The notes beneath the pieces are model-generated. The model saw only the letters and a list, made by a program, of their open reading frames with translations, ran no database searches and was not told the origin of the DNA. Position numbers and translations under genes: made by a program. A stretch of 33,887 bases of DNA from an uncultured Anaerolineaceae bacterium (GTDB lineage Bacteria; Chloroflexota; Anaerolineae; Anaerolineales; Anaerolineaceae), in assembly GCA_937897615.1 (NCBI GenBank), contig CALCNO010000125.1, positions 1 to 33,887 on the forward strand, in the 5' to 3' direction. Shown here one piece after another: positions 1 through 8,946 of this stretch (positions within the stretch are counted from its first letter, which is position 1; every line of letters starts with the position of its first letter).

Positions 1-336
1 CATCGCGTAGAGCGCTCCTCGCCGGCACACCGGGTTCTCAATGACCGCCAGCGCCTGGATGATCTCGCCTTGCGCAGCCAAGCTGCACTGGGCAGCAACT
101 TCCGCCTGTGGCGCTCTGAAACCGAAAATACAAGCAAACGCCTGCATTCCCTTAACCCGTTCGCGGTGCTGCAGCGGGGTTACGCCATTCTATCCAACGC
201 GGAGGGCAGCGTGATCTCCAGCATCACCCAGATCAGCAAAGAGGAACTGTTGGACGCCAGGGTAGCGGACGGTGTCTTTATGGCACGGGTCACTTCTACG
301 CCAAACAGCAAACCTGAAGGAGAGAAAAATGAGTGA
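1..336 (+). CDS. xseA: Exodeoxyribonuclease VII large subunit, C-terminal part (cut by window edge)
   Basis: The reading frame is open from base 1 to a TGA at 334-336 and gives about 111 residues, so only the C-terminal end of the protein is present. The sequence contains the late XseA motif in which an S-x-K-RL-H segment is followed by LNPFAVLQRGYAI and then a region resembling the OB/beta tail that ends the family. XseA is the catalytic subunit of exonuclease VII, which degrades single-stranded DNA in both directions and forms a complex with several XseB subunits. Identity is supported by the directly following xseB, whose ATG lies inside the last codons of this gene (8-base overlap, 329-336), implying translational coupling. 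The N-terminal OB-fold and catalytic core lie outside the window. Confidence 0.92.
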   Translation, partial: HRVERSSPAHRVLNDRQRLDDLALRSQAALGSNFRLWRSETENTSKRLHSLNPFAVLQRGYAILSNAEGSVISSITQISKEELLDARVADGVFMARVTSTPNSKPEGEKNE

Positions 337-559
337 GACCCCTAAACCACTGGCAGAACTGACCTATGAACAGGCGTTCAACGAGCTGGAGTCCATTGTT
401 GCTGCTCTGGAAACCGAGCAAAAGACGCTGGAAGAAACCATGCGCCTGTTTGAACGCGGCCAGGTATTGGCGCAGTTTTGCGCAGCGTTGCTGGACAATG
501 CCGAACTGAAGATCAAAGAACTCACCGAAAGCCGGATTGCGGTCGAGAAGGCAGACTAA
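329..559 (+). CDS. xseB: Exodeoxyribonuclease VII small subunit
   Basis: This 76-residue protein starts at ATG 329, preceded by the Shine-Dalgarno AAGGAGAG at 317-324. An ATG at 272 in the same frame would add a 19-residue extension with no similarity to the family and was not chosen. The body is typical XseB: an LTYEQAFNELE start, an LE-x-EQKTLEE turn and an LFERGQ-L helix, i.e. an antiparallel helical hairpin that binds the C-terminal helices of XseA. It overlaps xseA by 8 bases and is followed after 3 bases by the PAP2-family gene, so the three genes are probably one transcript. Length and motifs agree with the family; function is established for the family, the operon is inferred. Confidence 0.95.
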   Translation: MSETPKPLAELTYEQAFNELESIVAALETEQKTLEETMRLFERGQVLAQFCAALLDNAELKIKELTESRIAVEKAD

Positions 560-562
560 GGC

Positions 563-1021
563 ATGGCGGCGTTGGCAAAATACCCCGAACTGATTTGCTG
601 CCTTGTGGGATGGCTGTTTTCTTCACTCCTAAAAATCCCTATTTACTATATCTTGCACCGAAAATTGAACCTGGCGCTGGCATTTGGTACAGGCGGCATG
701 CCCAGTTCGCACACCGCCACCATGACTGCCACCACGCTGGCGATTGGACTTTTTAGTGGCTTTGACCACCCGGCCTTTGCCATCGCCGTGGCTATCTCGA
801 TGATCGTTATCTATGATGCTGCCGGCGTGCGCCGTGAGGCAGGCTTCCACGCCGAGGCGCTCAATAAATTGGTGGATGAGTGGTTTGCTGTAACCAAGAC
901 CCCGCTGGTGGATCAAAAACGGCTCAAAGAGATGCTGGGGCACACCCCCATTGAGGTGCTTGGCGGTGTATTCACCGGATTGGTTTCCACGCTGGTGCTG
1001 TGGCTCGCCTGGCCGAAGTGA
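563..1021 (+). CDS. Divergent PAP2 family (DUF212/YuiD-like) membrane protein
   Basis: The 152-residue product begins at ATG 563, three bases after the xseB stop. It contains the motif GGMPSSHTATM (around residue 48), which is the SRxxxxH-like active-site block of the divergent PAP2 family, a central hydrophobic stretch, and then YDAAGVRREAG (around residue 87), and a GHTPIEVLGG segment near the C terminus. All are hallmark blocks of the YuiD/DUF212 family, described as an acid phosphatase/vanadium haloperoxidase-related group. About four membrane segments can be seen. The real substrate is unknown; an undecaprenyl- or phosphatidyl-phosphate would be a guess. Context with xseAB suggests co-transcription but not a shared pathway. 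Confidence 0.88.
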   Translation: MAALAKYPELICCLVGWLFSSLLKIPIYYILHRKLNLALAFGTGGMPSSHTATMTATTLAIGLFSGFDHPAFAIAVAISMIVIYDAAGVRREAGFHAEALNKLVDEWFAVTKTPLVDQKRLKEMLGHTPIEVLGGVFTGLVSTLVLWLAWPK

Positions 1022-1075
1022 AATTTTTTCAACACTGGATGACCAAAAAGTTTTCGCCAGTTGAAGCAAAATTTC
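1020..1075 (+). repeat. Imperfect inverted repeat after the YuiD-like gene
   Basis: The arm 1020-1027 (GAAATTTT), 1028-1032 (TTCAA) and 1035-1038 (CTGG) pairs with 1057-1060, 1061-1065 and 1068-1075, with two-base bulges and an 18-base loop. It overlaps the stop codon of the upstream gene. There is no downstream T-run, so it may be a transcript 3' end stabiliser or a weak terminator rather than a classical intrinsic terminator. Confidence 0.5.
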
Positions 1076-1159
1076 GTGGTGGTTCATTTCTCCAAGTCGT
1101 GCCTCAATTACAATCATATAGGGTCACTCATATAGTCCTACTTTCCAATAACCAGGATA

Positions 1160-1168
1160 TGGTACACT
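1160..1168 (+). promoter_or_regulatory. Extended -10 element for mutS2
   Basis: TGG followed by TACACT at 1163-1168 matches an extended -10 box. The mutS2 ATG begins at 1176, only 7 bases after it, and no Shine-Dalgarno is present, so the predicted transcript would start at or very near the A of the ATG (leaderless). No convincing -35 is visible. Confidence 0.4.
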
Positions 1169-1175
1169 CGCCAAT

Positions 1176-3584
1176 ATGGACGAAAAAACCTTAAAAACGC
1201 TTGAATTCCCCAAGGTGATCGAGAAGCTGGCGGAGTATGCCGCTTTTAGCGCCTCTGCCGACCTTGCCCGTGCCTTGCAACCCGCCGCCACACTTGATGA
1301 AGCTATGGAACGCCAGGCGCGCACCACCGAAGCCGCCAAACTGCTCAGCATCAAAGCAGACGTGAGCGTTGGCGGCGCGCACGATATTCGTCCTCTTGTC
1401 AATTTGGCCAGCCGCGGCGGTGTACTCAGCGAATCCGACCTGCTGGCGGTTAGCGGCACCCTCATCAGCGCACGCAGCCTGGCGCGCAGTTTTGAAAAGA
1501 ACCTGCAATCCTTCCCGCACCTGGCGGAGATCGCGCGGCTTTTTCCACCTCCGCCGGGCATCATCGAGGCTATCTCGCGTTGCATCTCTGACCGCGCCGA
1601 AGTGCTGGATAACGCCTCGCAAAAACTTGCTTCCATCCGCGCTGAAATCAAAGTGTCTCACGCACGGCTGCTTTCCAAGCTGGAACACATGTTGGGAGAC
1701 CCGCATACTTCCCCCATGCTCCAGGAATCCATCATCACGCAGCGCAATGGGCGATACGTCATTCCCCTGCGCTCAGAGTTCAAGGGCAAACTCAAATCCA
1801 TCGTCCACGACCAATCTTCTTCCGGCGCCACGTTGTTCGTGGAACCACTGGCGGTGGTTGAACTGAACAACCGCTGGCATGAGATGCAGTTAGCCGAACG
1901 TGACGAAGTACGGCGTATCCTGGCCGACCTCTCGGCCAAAGTAGGAGACGAAGCTCCCGCCATCAACGGCATCGTTACCGCCCTGGCTCAGTTCGACATG
2001 GCCCTGATGTGCGCCAAATATGCGCTGGCGCTCAGAGCAGCGGAACCCATCCTCAAACCCGTTAGCCCACCAGCCAAGGTGCACCACCCTGGCACCTGCA
2101 TCAAGCTGCTCAAGGCACGCCACCCGCTGCTGGACCCCGATAGCGTTGTGCCGGTTGATATTGACCTGGATGCGCAGACCTTTGCGGTAATCATCACCGG
2201 GCCAAACACAGGCGGCAAAACCGTCACCCTTAAAACGGTAGGATTGATGGTGCTGATGGCCCAGTGCGGCCTGCACATCCCTGCCCAATCCGGCTCAGAA
2301 CTCAGCTTCTTTGACAACATTTTTGCTGATATCGGAGACGAGCAGTCCATCGAACAATCATTGTCCACTTTTTCCGGGCACATCACCAACATCGTGCGCA
2401 TTCTCAACCGTGCCAGAACAAAAACGCTGGTGCTGCTGGATGAATTGGGCGCGGGCACCGATCCGCAGGAAGGCTCAGCACTGGCGCGGGCTATCATGCT
2501 CTATCTGGTCAACCGCCGTATCCCCTGCTTCATCGCCACGCACTACCCGGAGTTAAAATCGCTGGCGCAAACCACACCGGGCGTGGTGAATGCCAGCATG
2601 GAATTTGACCTGAAAACGCTGCGCCCCACCTACCGCCTCACACTGGGAATTCCCGGGCGTTCCAACGCGCTGGCAATTGCCAAACGCCTGAACCTGCCGG
2701 AAGAAATCCTTGAATCGGCCAGGACAATGATCGACCCTGCAGAGTTGAAATCCGAGGAGTTGCTGGATGAGATTCATCATCAGCGCGAGATCGCACGCAA
2801 AGCCCGCTCAGCAGCAGACCGCGACCGCTCACTGGCGATCAATTTACGCCAGGAACTGAGCACGCGCCTGGAGAAAATTGAAGATGAACGCCAGCAGGCG
2901 CTGGAAAAAGCCCGCCAGGAAGCGCAAAAAGAAATCTCTGCGTTGCGCAGAGAGATCGATACCATCCGCAAAGAGCTCTCCGGTGCGCGCCAACCGCTGG
3001 AAGCCCTGAAAGCGGTTGAGGAGCGGACAGAAGAACTGGAAGAGAAAACTGTTGCCAAACACGAGAAACGCACCCCACGGTCCTCTGGCCTAAAGATTGT
3101 TCCAAAGGTAGGTACAAAGGTGCGCATTGGATCGCTCAACTCCGAGGGTGTTGTTACGGCCATCGGCGAATCGGATGTTGAAGTACAAATGGGAAATCTG
3201 CGTGTCCGCGCCAATTTGAGCGACCTGCGCCTGGCCAGGGAAGAAAGTGAACCGGTAGAAGCGAAACCCCTGCAAGAAAAATCCAAACCTGCGGCGGCAC
3301 GCTCAACAACCCGGCCGGCAGTCTTCCGGCCATCGCCGGGGATGGAAATTGACCTGCGCGGCCAGCGTGCCGAGGACGCGCTGGATGCCCTGGATCTCTA
3401 CCTCACCAATGCCTACTCATCGGGCATGCCCTTTGTGCGTATCATTCACGGCAAGGGTACCGGCCGGTTACGCCAAGTAATTCGCGACCTGCTCAAAAGT
3501 TCCGAATTGGTCACAAGCTATGAAGAGGGTGGTGAAAAAGAAGGCGGCGAAGGGGTCACCATCGCCCATCTCAAGTTTGATTAA
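1176..3584 (+). CDS. mutS2: Endonuclease MutS2
   Basis: The 802-residue protein has the complete MutS2 architecture: an N-terminal lever/core region beginning with TLEFPKVIEKLAEY, a MutS-type ABC ATPase with Walker A GPNTGGKT at about residues 342-349, a Walker B LVLLDELGAGTDP near 420, a long charged coiled coil at about 515-640, a KOW-like beta segment at about 645-690, and a C-terminal Smr nuclease domain with DLRG near 727 and HGKGTG near 758. MutS2 lacks mismatch-recognition domain I and acts in suppression of recombination or, in some bacteria, in resolving collided ribosomes through its Smr domain. ATG 1176 has no ribosome-binding site; see the -10 element just upstream. It is monocistronic, with hairpins after the stop. 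Confidence 0.96.
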   Translation: MDEKTLKTLEFPKVIEKLAEYAAFSASADLARALQPAATLDEAMERQARTTEAAKLLSIKADVSVGGAHDIRPLVNLASRGGVLSESDLLAVSGTLISARSLARSFEKNLQSFPHLAEIARLFPPPPGIIEAISRCISDRAEVLDNASQKLASIRAEIKVSHARLLSKLEHMLGDPHTSPMLQESIITQRNGRYVIPLRSEFKGKLKSIVHDQSSSGATLFVEPLAVVELNNRWHEMQLAERDEVRRILADLSAKVGDEAPAINGIVTALAQFDMALMCAKYALALRAAEPILKPVSPPAKVHHPGTCIKLLKARHPLLDPDSVVPVDIDLDAQTFAVIITGPNTGGKTVTLKTVGLMVLMAQCGLHIPAQSGSELSFFDNIFADIGDEQSIEQSLSTFSGHITNIVRILNRARTKTLVLLDELGAGTDPQEGSALARAIMLYLVNRRIPCFIATHYPELKSLAQTTPGVVNASMEFDLKTLRPTYRLTLGIPGRSNALAIAKRLNLPEEILESARTMIDPAELKSEELLDEIHHQREIARKARSAADRDRSLAINLRQELSTRLEKIEDERQQALEKARQEAQKEISALRREIDTIRKELSGARQPLEALKAVEERTEELEEKTVAKHEKRTPRSSGLKIVPKVGTKVRIGSLNSEGVVTAIGESDVEVQMGNLRVRANLSDLRLAREESEPVEAKPLQEKSKPAAARSTTRPAVFRPSPGMEIDLRGQRAEDALDALDLYLTNAYSSGMPFVRIIHGKGTGRLRQVIRDLLKSSELVTSYEEGGEKEGGEGVTIAHLKFD

Positions 3585-3588
3585 AGAA

Positions 3589-3627
3589 AAGGTCGAAAGA
3601 ATCTTTCCCCTAGATTCTTCCGACCTT
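3589..3627 (+). terminator. Stem-loop after mutS2
   Basis: A 15-base arm at 3589-3603 pairs with 3613-3627 with a single mismatch and a 9-base loop. It lies 5 bases after the mutS2 stop between convergent genes, so it could end transcripts from either side. There is no clear T-run, so the terminator role is inferred from position and stem stability. Confidence 0.55.
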
Positions 3628-3629
3628 GT

Positions 3630-3655
3630 CGCACGAGTTCCCTCTTTCTCGTGCG
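3630..3655. terminator. Second stem-loop in the mutS2/BTAD convergent gap
   Basis: CGCACGAG at 3630-3637 is the exact reverse complement of CTCGTGCG at 3648-3655, with a 10-base pyrimidine-rich loop. It sits 2 bases after the first hairpin. Position between tail-to-tail genes suggests transcription termination or 3'-end protection; no T-run follows. Confidence 0.45.
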
Positions 3656-3713
3656 CCAACAGTATTACCAATACGCTATTTATACCCCTACAACATTGAC
3701 AAAATATTGACAC

Positions 3714-6700
3714 TTATGGGCTTTTAAGAACCTCCTTGCGGTAGTTGTAGTACAGACGGCGCAGCGGCGGCAAGGTTGATCTTTTTCTGAGCTCTGCAAG
3801 AATATGGGTCAGCGTCGCTTGCAACCTGGAGTGTTCTTCGCCGCTTTCGCTAATTAAGACCAGAGAAAGAATTGCGGCAATGTGAACCCAAACGTTTTGG
3901 TTATCCTTGTCTTCCGAAAGCACAGAACGCAGTATTTTCCCAGCCTCCTCTTTGCTTCCTTTTTCAAGCAGCGCTTTTGCCTGCAAAACTCTGCCGTACG
4001 ATCCGGCAGCACCAAAATTCCGCGCCGCCATCTCATCAGCAATGGCGGTAACACATTCGCCAGCAGATGCTTCCGCGCCTTGTTTCTCCATCGCACCGCA
4101 AAGGATTTGCCGCGCCAGCAGAGAGATCATCTCGATGCCGTGATCGGAACTTTGCTGAACAACCGTCTGCAGTAGTTTGCGGGCTTCTGCGAGTTTGCCG
4201 CGTTGATAAACAGTCAATGCATAAAAAAAGGCGTTTTCCAGGGTGGCAAAATCCGGCCGGCTGCTTTCCATTCCCAACTTGAACAACTTTGCCGCATTGG
4301 CCAGATCGCCGTACAGGCGGTGTATGTTTCCCCCAAGAGAACACGCCAACTGGAACATGCGCCCTTCCGGCACGGTCTTTTCGCGCTCATAGGCTCTCTG
4401 GAAATGCCGCCAACTGGCATCCATGTCGCCCAGCGCAAGGTAATCTCTCCCCATTACCGCATCAAGAGCAGACAACCACCAGCGCAGATTGATCTTTTCA
4501 GCCAGAGAGTAAACTGAAAGAGCATTTTGCAGCGATTTTTGATAGTTGCCGGTGTAATAATAACTGGAAGCCAGGGCAGTTGCCGCCTGAACCCTTGCCG
4601 AACGCCGCTTTACCAGTGCGCTCAGGTTCACCGCCTGCTCCCCGATCTCAAGCCCCTTATGAGGCCAACCGGTCTCGATATACTGGAACACCAGTTGAGA
4701 CAAAATGTTGATCATGGCGTCAGTCTCGCGGTCACCTTTCAGGCTCGGCAGCCAACCAAGAGCGCCCTCGTAAGTTTGTACCGCCATCCGAGAATCTTCG
4801 GCGAGGGTATAGAGTATTCCCAGCCTTCCGACCGCTTCCAGCTTTTCTCCAAGATTATCGGTGCGTTCAAGGAAAAATTGCGCCCGCCTGATGGCCCCGA
4901 TCCCTTCGGTCACCCTGAGCTTCATTCCCAGTGTGCGCCCACGCCCGCTCCAGCCAACCCCGAGCAAAAGGGGGTCCTGTGTCTGTTCGCCAAAATCCAG
5001 GCAAAGTTCACTGAGTTTTTCGCACGTTTCAATATCAGAAAGGTCGTAAGCCAGATCGCCCCAGGCGATCACCAGGTTAAGAACATTGGCCTCCAATGCG
5101 TCCTGCGGCAGTAAGGGGATCAGATTAAATGCGCGGTCATAGGCATCGTACCGGTCAGAAAGCGAAAACCTCGTCCTGGCAAATTCCGCCGCGCGAATCC
5201 AGGCATTAAAGGCGTTTGCCCATTCTCCGGCGCGTTCAAAATGATAAGCGTAAAGGGATTCCAGTTCAGGGCGATTACCGTATGCCCGCTTCATTGCGTT
5301 TACAGCATTCAAGTGAAAATGGCGCTTGCGCAAAGGGGAGATCTCTCTTAACACCACTTCGCGGATCTGGTCATGGTCAAAGAAATACCCCATCCCAAAC
5401 TGGGGATGTTCCCGCGGCGAGATGATGGACATTCTTTCCAACTCTTCAAAAGCATTCATGGCATCTTCCGTAGAGATTTCTCCCATTGCCTCTACCACAG
5501 CCGGGTTAAAGTATTGGCCCAGAATCGCACCGGCCTGTAACACCCGCGAACCATTCTCGGAAAGACGCAGGGTCTTCTCGTGGATCAGGGAGCGAACAGT
5601 GTCGGGGATGGGGTAAAGTCCGCCATCAATAAAGGTGCTAAAGTCAAAATTCAGCGAAAGCAGCGATTTTAATCCCTCGACCATGAAGTAAGGATTGCCG
5701 CCGGTATCCTGGTAGAACTTTTCCACAAACTGCTGCGAAACATCACTGCCGGTCATCTTCTGGATAAACAAAGCGGTTTCATCCATGGTTAGCGGCAGGA
5801 TTTCGATCTTTTCCAACAGCCCTTTTACTGTATTACGGTTAGTAAAAACCTCCACCTTGGTATTGAAATCCTCTTTGCGGGAACAGGTGATCAATAAACT
5901 ATGTTTGCTAAAAAAGCCCCTGTCGCAGAGGTACGATAAAAAGTCAATCGTTGCATCGTCACACCAAAGGATGATGTCAATCACAAATAACAGTGTGCGG
6001 TTTTTCGCCATCAGGATCAGCAACTGGTGCAAAGCCTCGCATACCAGCAGAAATTCATCCCCTTCAAGCTCGTGTCCCACGCTCAAATCGCTTGAGGCAA
6101 TGCCTCTGGCTTCCGGGAACAGGTCGTACAGAACCGCCCGGTACTCCATAGGCAGCAACATCCAATCTTCCTGCCGCAGCGCGGTGCGCAACCCTTCAAT
6201 GATCGGCTCAAAAGGCGCACATTTCACCAGGGGTTTCCCGGAACAGAACAACAGGCGTGGCTTGCGCAGCAAGTTAAGGTAGAACTCTTCCAGGAGGCGG
6301 TTCTTCCCAATCCCGGCCGCGCCTCTGACCGAAACGATCCCTTTGCGGTTTAGCGCATTGTTCAATTTTTCAATCAGGTCACGCCGCCCGATGAATGGCG
6401 CAGAATCCTGCCGCAGGCCGGGCCAGTCTGAGACATCGCTTGCCAGATCGTGCTTAGAACTACCCATTGTCGTTTTCAACTGGCGGATGGAACGGGGAAG
6501 CCCCTGCTCGCCTGAACTGATGTACACATTCTCCAGGTAGCCGATGTACTCCAGCGCATCCCGGGTTCTCCCGCAATCCCTCAGGCAATTCAGTACCAGA
6601 AAGTTATTCTCTTCGTCCAGCGGGTCAATTTCCAAAGCCCTGCTTATCCAAAGAATGGCCTCGTCCAAATCGCCGATAGCAATGCAGTGGCTTGCCAACC

Positions 6701-7226
6701 GCTCCAGAAGGCGCAGGCGCGTGTAATCGTAGGCCTGGCTTGCCATGTTCAGAAAATTCTCGTATCCGCCGGGGATGGAAACATCTACTCCTTCCATTTT
6801 GATGTTTCCGCGGCAAAGGGCGATTGCCCGGCGCATCTCGCTGTACATCCAATCCGGTAATTTACCTGCCCGCCCGATCTCCGCGCTCGCCAGCAGCGGA
6901 TCAGTTGCTTCTTTAAACTCCCAGGCGTCTACATAAACTTTGTCACGGTCCAGATAAACTTCGCCGGTATAGGCGATGAGAACAGAGGGGTCTGGCAACG
7001 AGGCCCGTAGCTTGCTCAGGGCCTCACGCAGGAGTTTGCGCGCCTTTTCATCGTCCTGGTCCGGCCAAAACAACTGGCACAGCTGGCTGCGGGGGACGGG
7101 CTGGCTCTGGGCAGCCAGAAAAAACAGCAACAGGCGCATCTGCTGCCGGGCAATCCGCACACGCGCGCCATCCCACGTGATCTCTGGTGATCCCAGCATG
7201 AGAATGCGCAGTCGCGGGGTATCCAT
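3714..7226 (-). CDS. BTAD/AAA/TPR transcriptional activator
   Basis: The 1170-residue protein starts at ATG 7226, with AAAGGA 6 bases upstream. Residues 1-95 form a winged-helix DNA-binding domain of the SARP/OmpR type (LRILMLGSPEITWDG start, LFWPDQDDEKARKLLREALSKLR). Residues 96-250 form a bacterial transcriptional activation domain with the helical YVDAWEF start and repeated ALEIDPLDEE-like helices. An AAA/STAND ATPase follows, with Walker A GAAGIGKN at 302-309 and a Walker B-like FVIDIILWCDD near 415. The C-terminal 550 residues are TPR-like helical repeats. This is the architecture of large SARP/AfsR-like or LuxR-family STAND activators that switch between inactive and active nucleotide states; the target genes are unknown. 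It lies 15 bases after recN and is likely the last gene of the nadK operon. Confidence 0.9.
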   Translation of the reverse strand: MDTPRLRILMLGSPEITWDGARVRIARQQMRLLLFFLAAQSQPVPRSQLCQLFWPDQDDEKARKLLREALSKLRASLPDPSVLIAYTGEVYLDRDKVYVDAWEFKEATDPLLASAEIGRAGKLPDWMYSEMRRAIALCRGNIKMEGVDVSIPGGYENFLNMASQAYDYTRLRLLERLASHCIAIGDLDEAILWISRALEIDPLDEENNFLVLNCLRDCGRTRDALEYIGYLENVYISSGEQGLPRSIRQLKTTMGSSKHDLASDVSDWPGLRQDSAPFIGRRDLIEKLNNALNRKGIVSVRGAAGIGKNRLLEEFYLNLLRKPRLLFCSGKPLVKCAPFEPIIEGLRTALRQEDWMLLPMEYRAVLYDLFPEARGIASSDLSVGHELEGDEFLLVCEALHQLLILMAKNRTLLFVIDIILWCDDATIDFLSYLCDRGFFSKHSLLITCSRKEDFNTKVEVFTNRNTVKGLLEKIEILPLTMDETALFIQKMTGSDVSQQFVEKFYQDTGGNPYFMVEGLKSLLSLNFDFSTFIDGGLYPIPDTVRSLIHEKTLRLSENGSRVLQAGAILGQYFNPAVVEAMGEISTEDAMNAFEELERMSIISPREHPQFGMGYFFDHDQIREVVLREISPLRKRHFHLNAVNAMKRAYGNRPELESLYAYHFERAGEWANAFNAWIRAAEFARTRFSLSDRYDAYDRAFNLIPLLPQDALEANVLNLVIAWGDLAYDLSDIETCEKLSELCLDFGEQTQDPLLLGVGWSGRGRTLGMKLRVTEGIGAIRRAQFFLERTDNLGEKLEAVGRLGILYTLAEDSRMAVQTYEGALGWLPSLKGDRETDAMINILSQLVFQYIETGWPHKGLEIGEQAVNLSALVKRRSARVQAATALASSYYYTGNYQKSLQNALSVYSLAEKINLRWWLSALDAVMGRDYLALGDMDASWRHFQRAYEREKTVPEGRMFQLACSLGGNIHRLYGDLANAAKLFKLGMESSRPDFATLENAFFYALTVYQRGKLAEARKLLQTVVQQSSDHGIEMISLLARQILCGAMEKQGAEASAGECVTAIADEMAARNFGAAGSYGRVLQAKALLEKGSKEEAGKILRSVLSEDKDNQNVWVHIAAILSLVLISESGEEHSRLQATLTHILAELRKRSTLPPLRRLYYNYRKEVLKSP

Positions 7227-7241
7227 GTGTCCTTTGGGGAT

Positions 7242-8936
7242 TTACTGCTTCTTGATTTCCTGCGCCTGAGTTAAGGCTTCCTGCGCAGCGTTGAGGTTGG
7301 CCTCGCTCATGCTGCCATTCATCTGTGCCAACTCTACAATCCGCCCGGTTTCTTCCAGCACTTCCACCTCTGTGATTGTGCGGGCCTCTGCCACGTGTTT
7401 ACGAACCTTAAAATGTTGGTCGCCAAATGCGGCCAGCTGCGGCAGGTGGGTAACGCACATTACCTGATGGCTGCGCCCCAGGCGCCAGAGCTTTTCGCCA
7501 ACCACAAAACCAACCCTGCCGCCGATGCCCTGGTCAATTTCGTCAAAGATGAGTGTCGGCACAAAATCCGCCTGTGCCAGCACATTCTTCAAGGCCAGCA
7601 TCAACCGCGAAGTCTCGCCGCCGGAAGCAATCTTCACCAGCGGCTTAAGGCCCTCGCCGGGGTTCGGGGAGATCAAAAATTCCACGGCGTCCATGCCGGC
7701 AGCGGTAAGGGTTGGCTCGCCATCCTGGGCAAAAGAGACCTGAAAACGCGCTCCCTTCATGCTCAGATCGGTTAATTCTGCTTCCACAGCCTGGCCCAAC
7801 TGCTCCGCCGCCAGTTTGCGCTTCTCTGAAAGCACTTCCGCTTTTTGGCTTGCCTCTGCCAGACAATCCTTTTCCGCTGCTTCCAGTTCCCCAATGCGTT
7901 CGCCGGCATTGGCAATGGATTCCAACTGCTGGCGCGCCCCGGCCCCGAATTCCAGCGCCGCGGCAATGCTGCCGCCATATTTGCGCTTGAGCTGGTGGAT
8001 CATTTCCAGACGTTCTTCCACCTGCTCCAGGCGGCGGGGGTTGAATTCAATCGTATCCAAATAATTGCGTAAATTGGCGCTCAGGTCAGCCAGCTGTTCG
8101 CCAAGCAGATCCATTTGATCGGCCAAACCTTGCTGGCTGGAATCGGTGCGCGCCAGAGCACTGACCTGCTGTTGAGCCTGCCCCAGCAAATCGGCCGCAG
8201 AAGAATTGTCCGGCCCGCCTTCATCCAGCAGAAGGATGGCCTGCTGGGCCGCAGCAGAAAGAGATTCCGCGTTGGCCAGGCGGCTGCGTTCCTGCTCCAA
8301 CTCCTCGTCTTCGCCGGCCTGCAAATGCGCCGCCTCGATCTCCTGTGCCTGGAAGCTCAACAGTTCCATGCGCCGGGCAGACTCCTGTTCCAATTCGCGC
8401 AGGGCCTTCAATTCCTTGCGCACGGCCATCAAGCGCTGGAAAGCATCTCTGTACTCACCCAATTCACGCTCCACCCCGGCATAACGATCCAGCAGGCCAA
8501 GGTGTGAACGAACGTCCAGCAGGGAAAGGTGTTCCGCCTGGCCGTGAATATCCACCAGGAAGGTGCCGATTTCCTTTAATAACCCCACACTGACGCTGCG
8601 GCCGTTCACGCGTGCCACCGATCTTCCCTCAATGCGTATTTCTCGTGCCAGGGTCACAGTGTCCGCATTCTCAAACAAATCCTCGCGCTTGAGGATGGTT
8701 TCAATCTCCGCGCGCGTTTCAAGCGGCAAACGAAACAGCGCTTCCAGCGCAGCACGCTCGGCCCCATCGCGCACCATAGCGGGCTCCACCTTGCCTCCCA
8801 CCAGCACATTGATGGCATCCAGGATGATTGACTTGCCTGCGCCGGTTTCACCGGTGAAGATCATCAATCCGCTCTTAAAGCGGAGCTCCAGGTCCTGGAT
8901 GATGGCGAAATTGGTGATGTGGAGTTCTTCTAACAT
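7242..8936 (-). CDS. recN: DNA repair protein RecN
   Basis: The 564-residue protein starts at ATG 8936 with AGAAGGA 6 bases upstream; a longer in-frame start at 9002 lies inside the preceding gene and adds non-conserved sequence. It opens with the RecN signature MLEELHITNFAII and has Walker A GETGAGKS at 29-36, a long coiled-coil middle (about residues 150-370) and C-terminal SMC-like motifs: the ASGGETSRLMLALK signature near 430 and a Walker B LIFDEIDQGIGGRVG. RecN is an SMC-like ATPase acting at double-strand breaks together with RecA. Its gene often follows NAD kinase in bacteria, as it does here with one gene between, which supports the call. Confidence 0.97.
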   Translation of the reverse strand: MLEELHITNFAIIQDLELRFKSGLMIFTGETGAGKSIILDAINVLVGGKVEPAMVRDGAERAALEALFRLPLETRAEIETILKREDLFENADTVTLAREIRIEGRSVARVNGRSVSVGLLKEIGTFLVDIHGQAEHLSLLDVRSHLGLLDRYAGVERELGEYRDAFQRLMAVRKELKALRELEQESARRMELLSFQAQEIEAAHLQAGEDEELEQERSRLANAESLSAAAQQAILLLDEGGPDNSSAADLLGQAQQQVSALARTDSSQQGLADQMDLLGEQLADLSANLRNYLDTIEFNPRRLEQVEERLEMIHQLKRKYGGSIAAALEFGAGARQQLESIANAGERIGELEAAEKDCLAEASQKAEVLSEKRKLAAEQLGQAVEAELTDLSMKGARFQVSFAQDGEPTLTAAGMDAVEFLISPNPGEGLKPLVKIASGGETSRLMLALKNVLAQADFVPTLIFDEIDQGIGGRVGFVVGEKLWRLGRSHQVMCVTHLPQLAAFGDQHFKVRKHVAEARTITEVEVLEETGRIVELAQMNGSMSEANLNAAQEALTQAQEIKKQ

Positions 8937-8946
8937 GCCTGTCCTT

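Noticed and set aside
3695..3712. TTGACA repeats as a rightward promoter
   Set aside because: No -10 box lies 16-18 bases downstream of either copy, and there is no rightward gene to serve.
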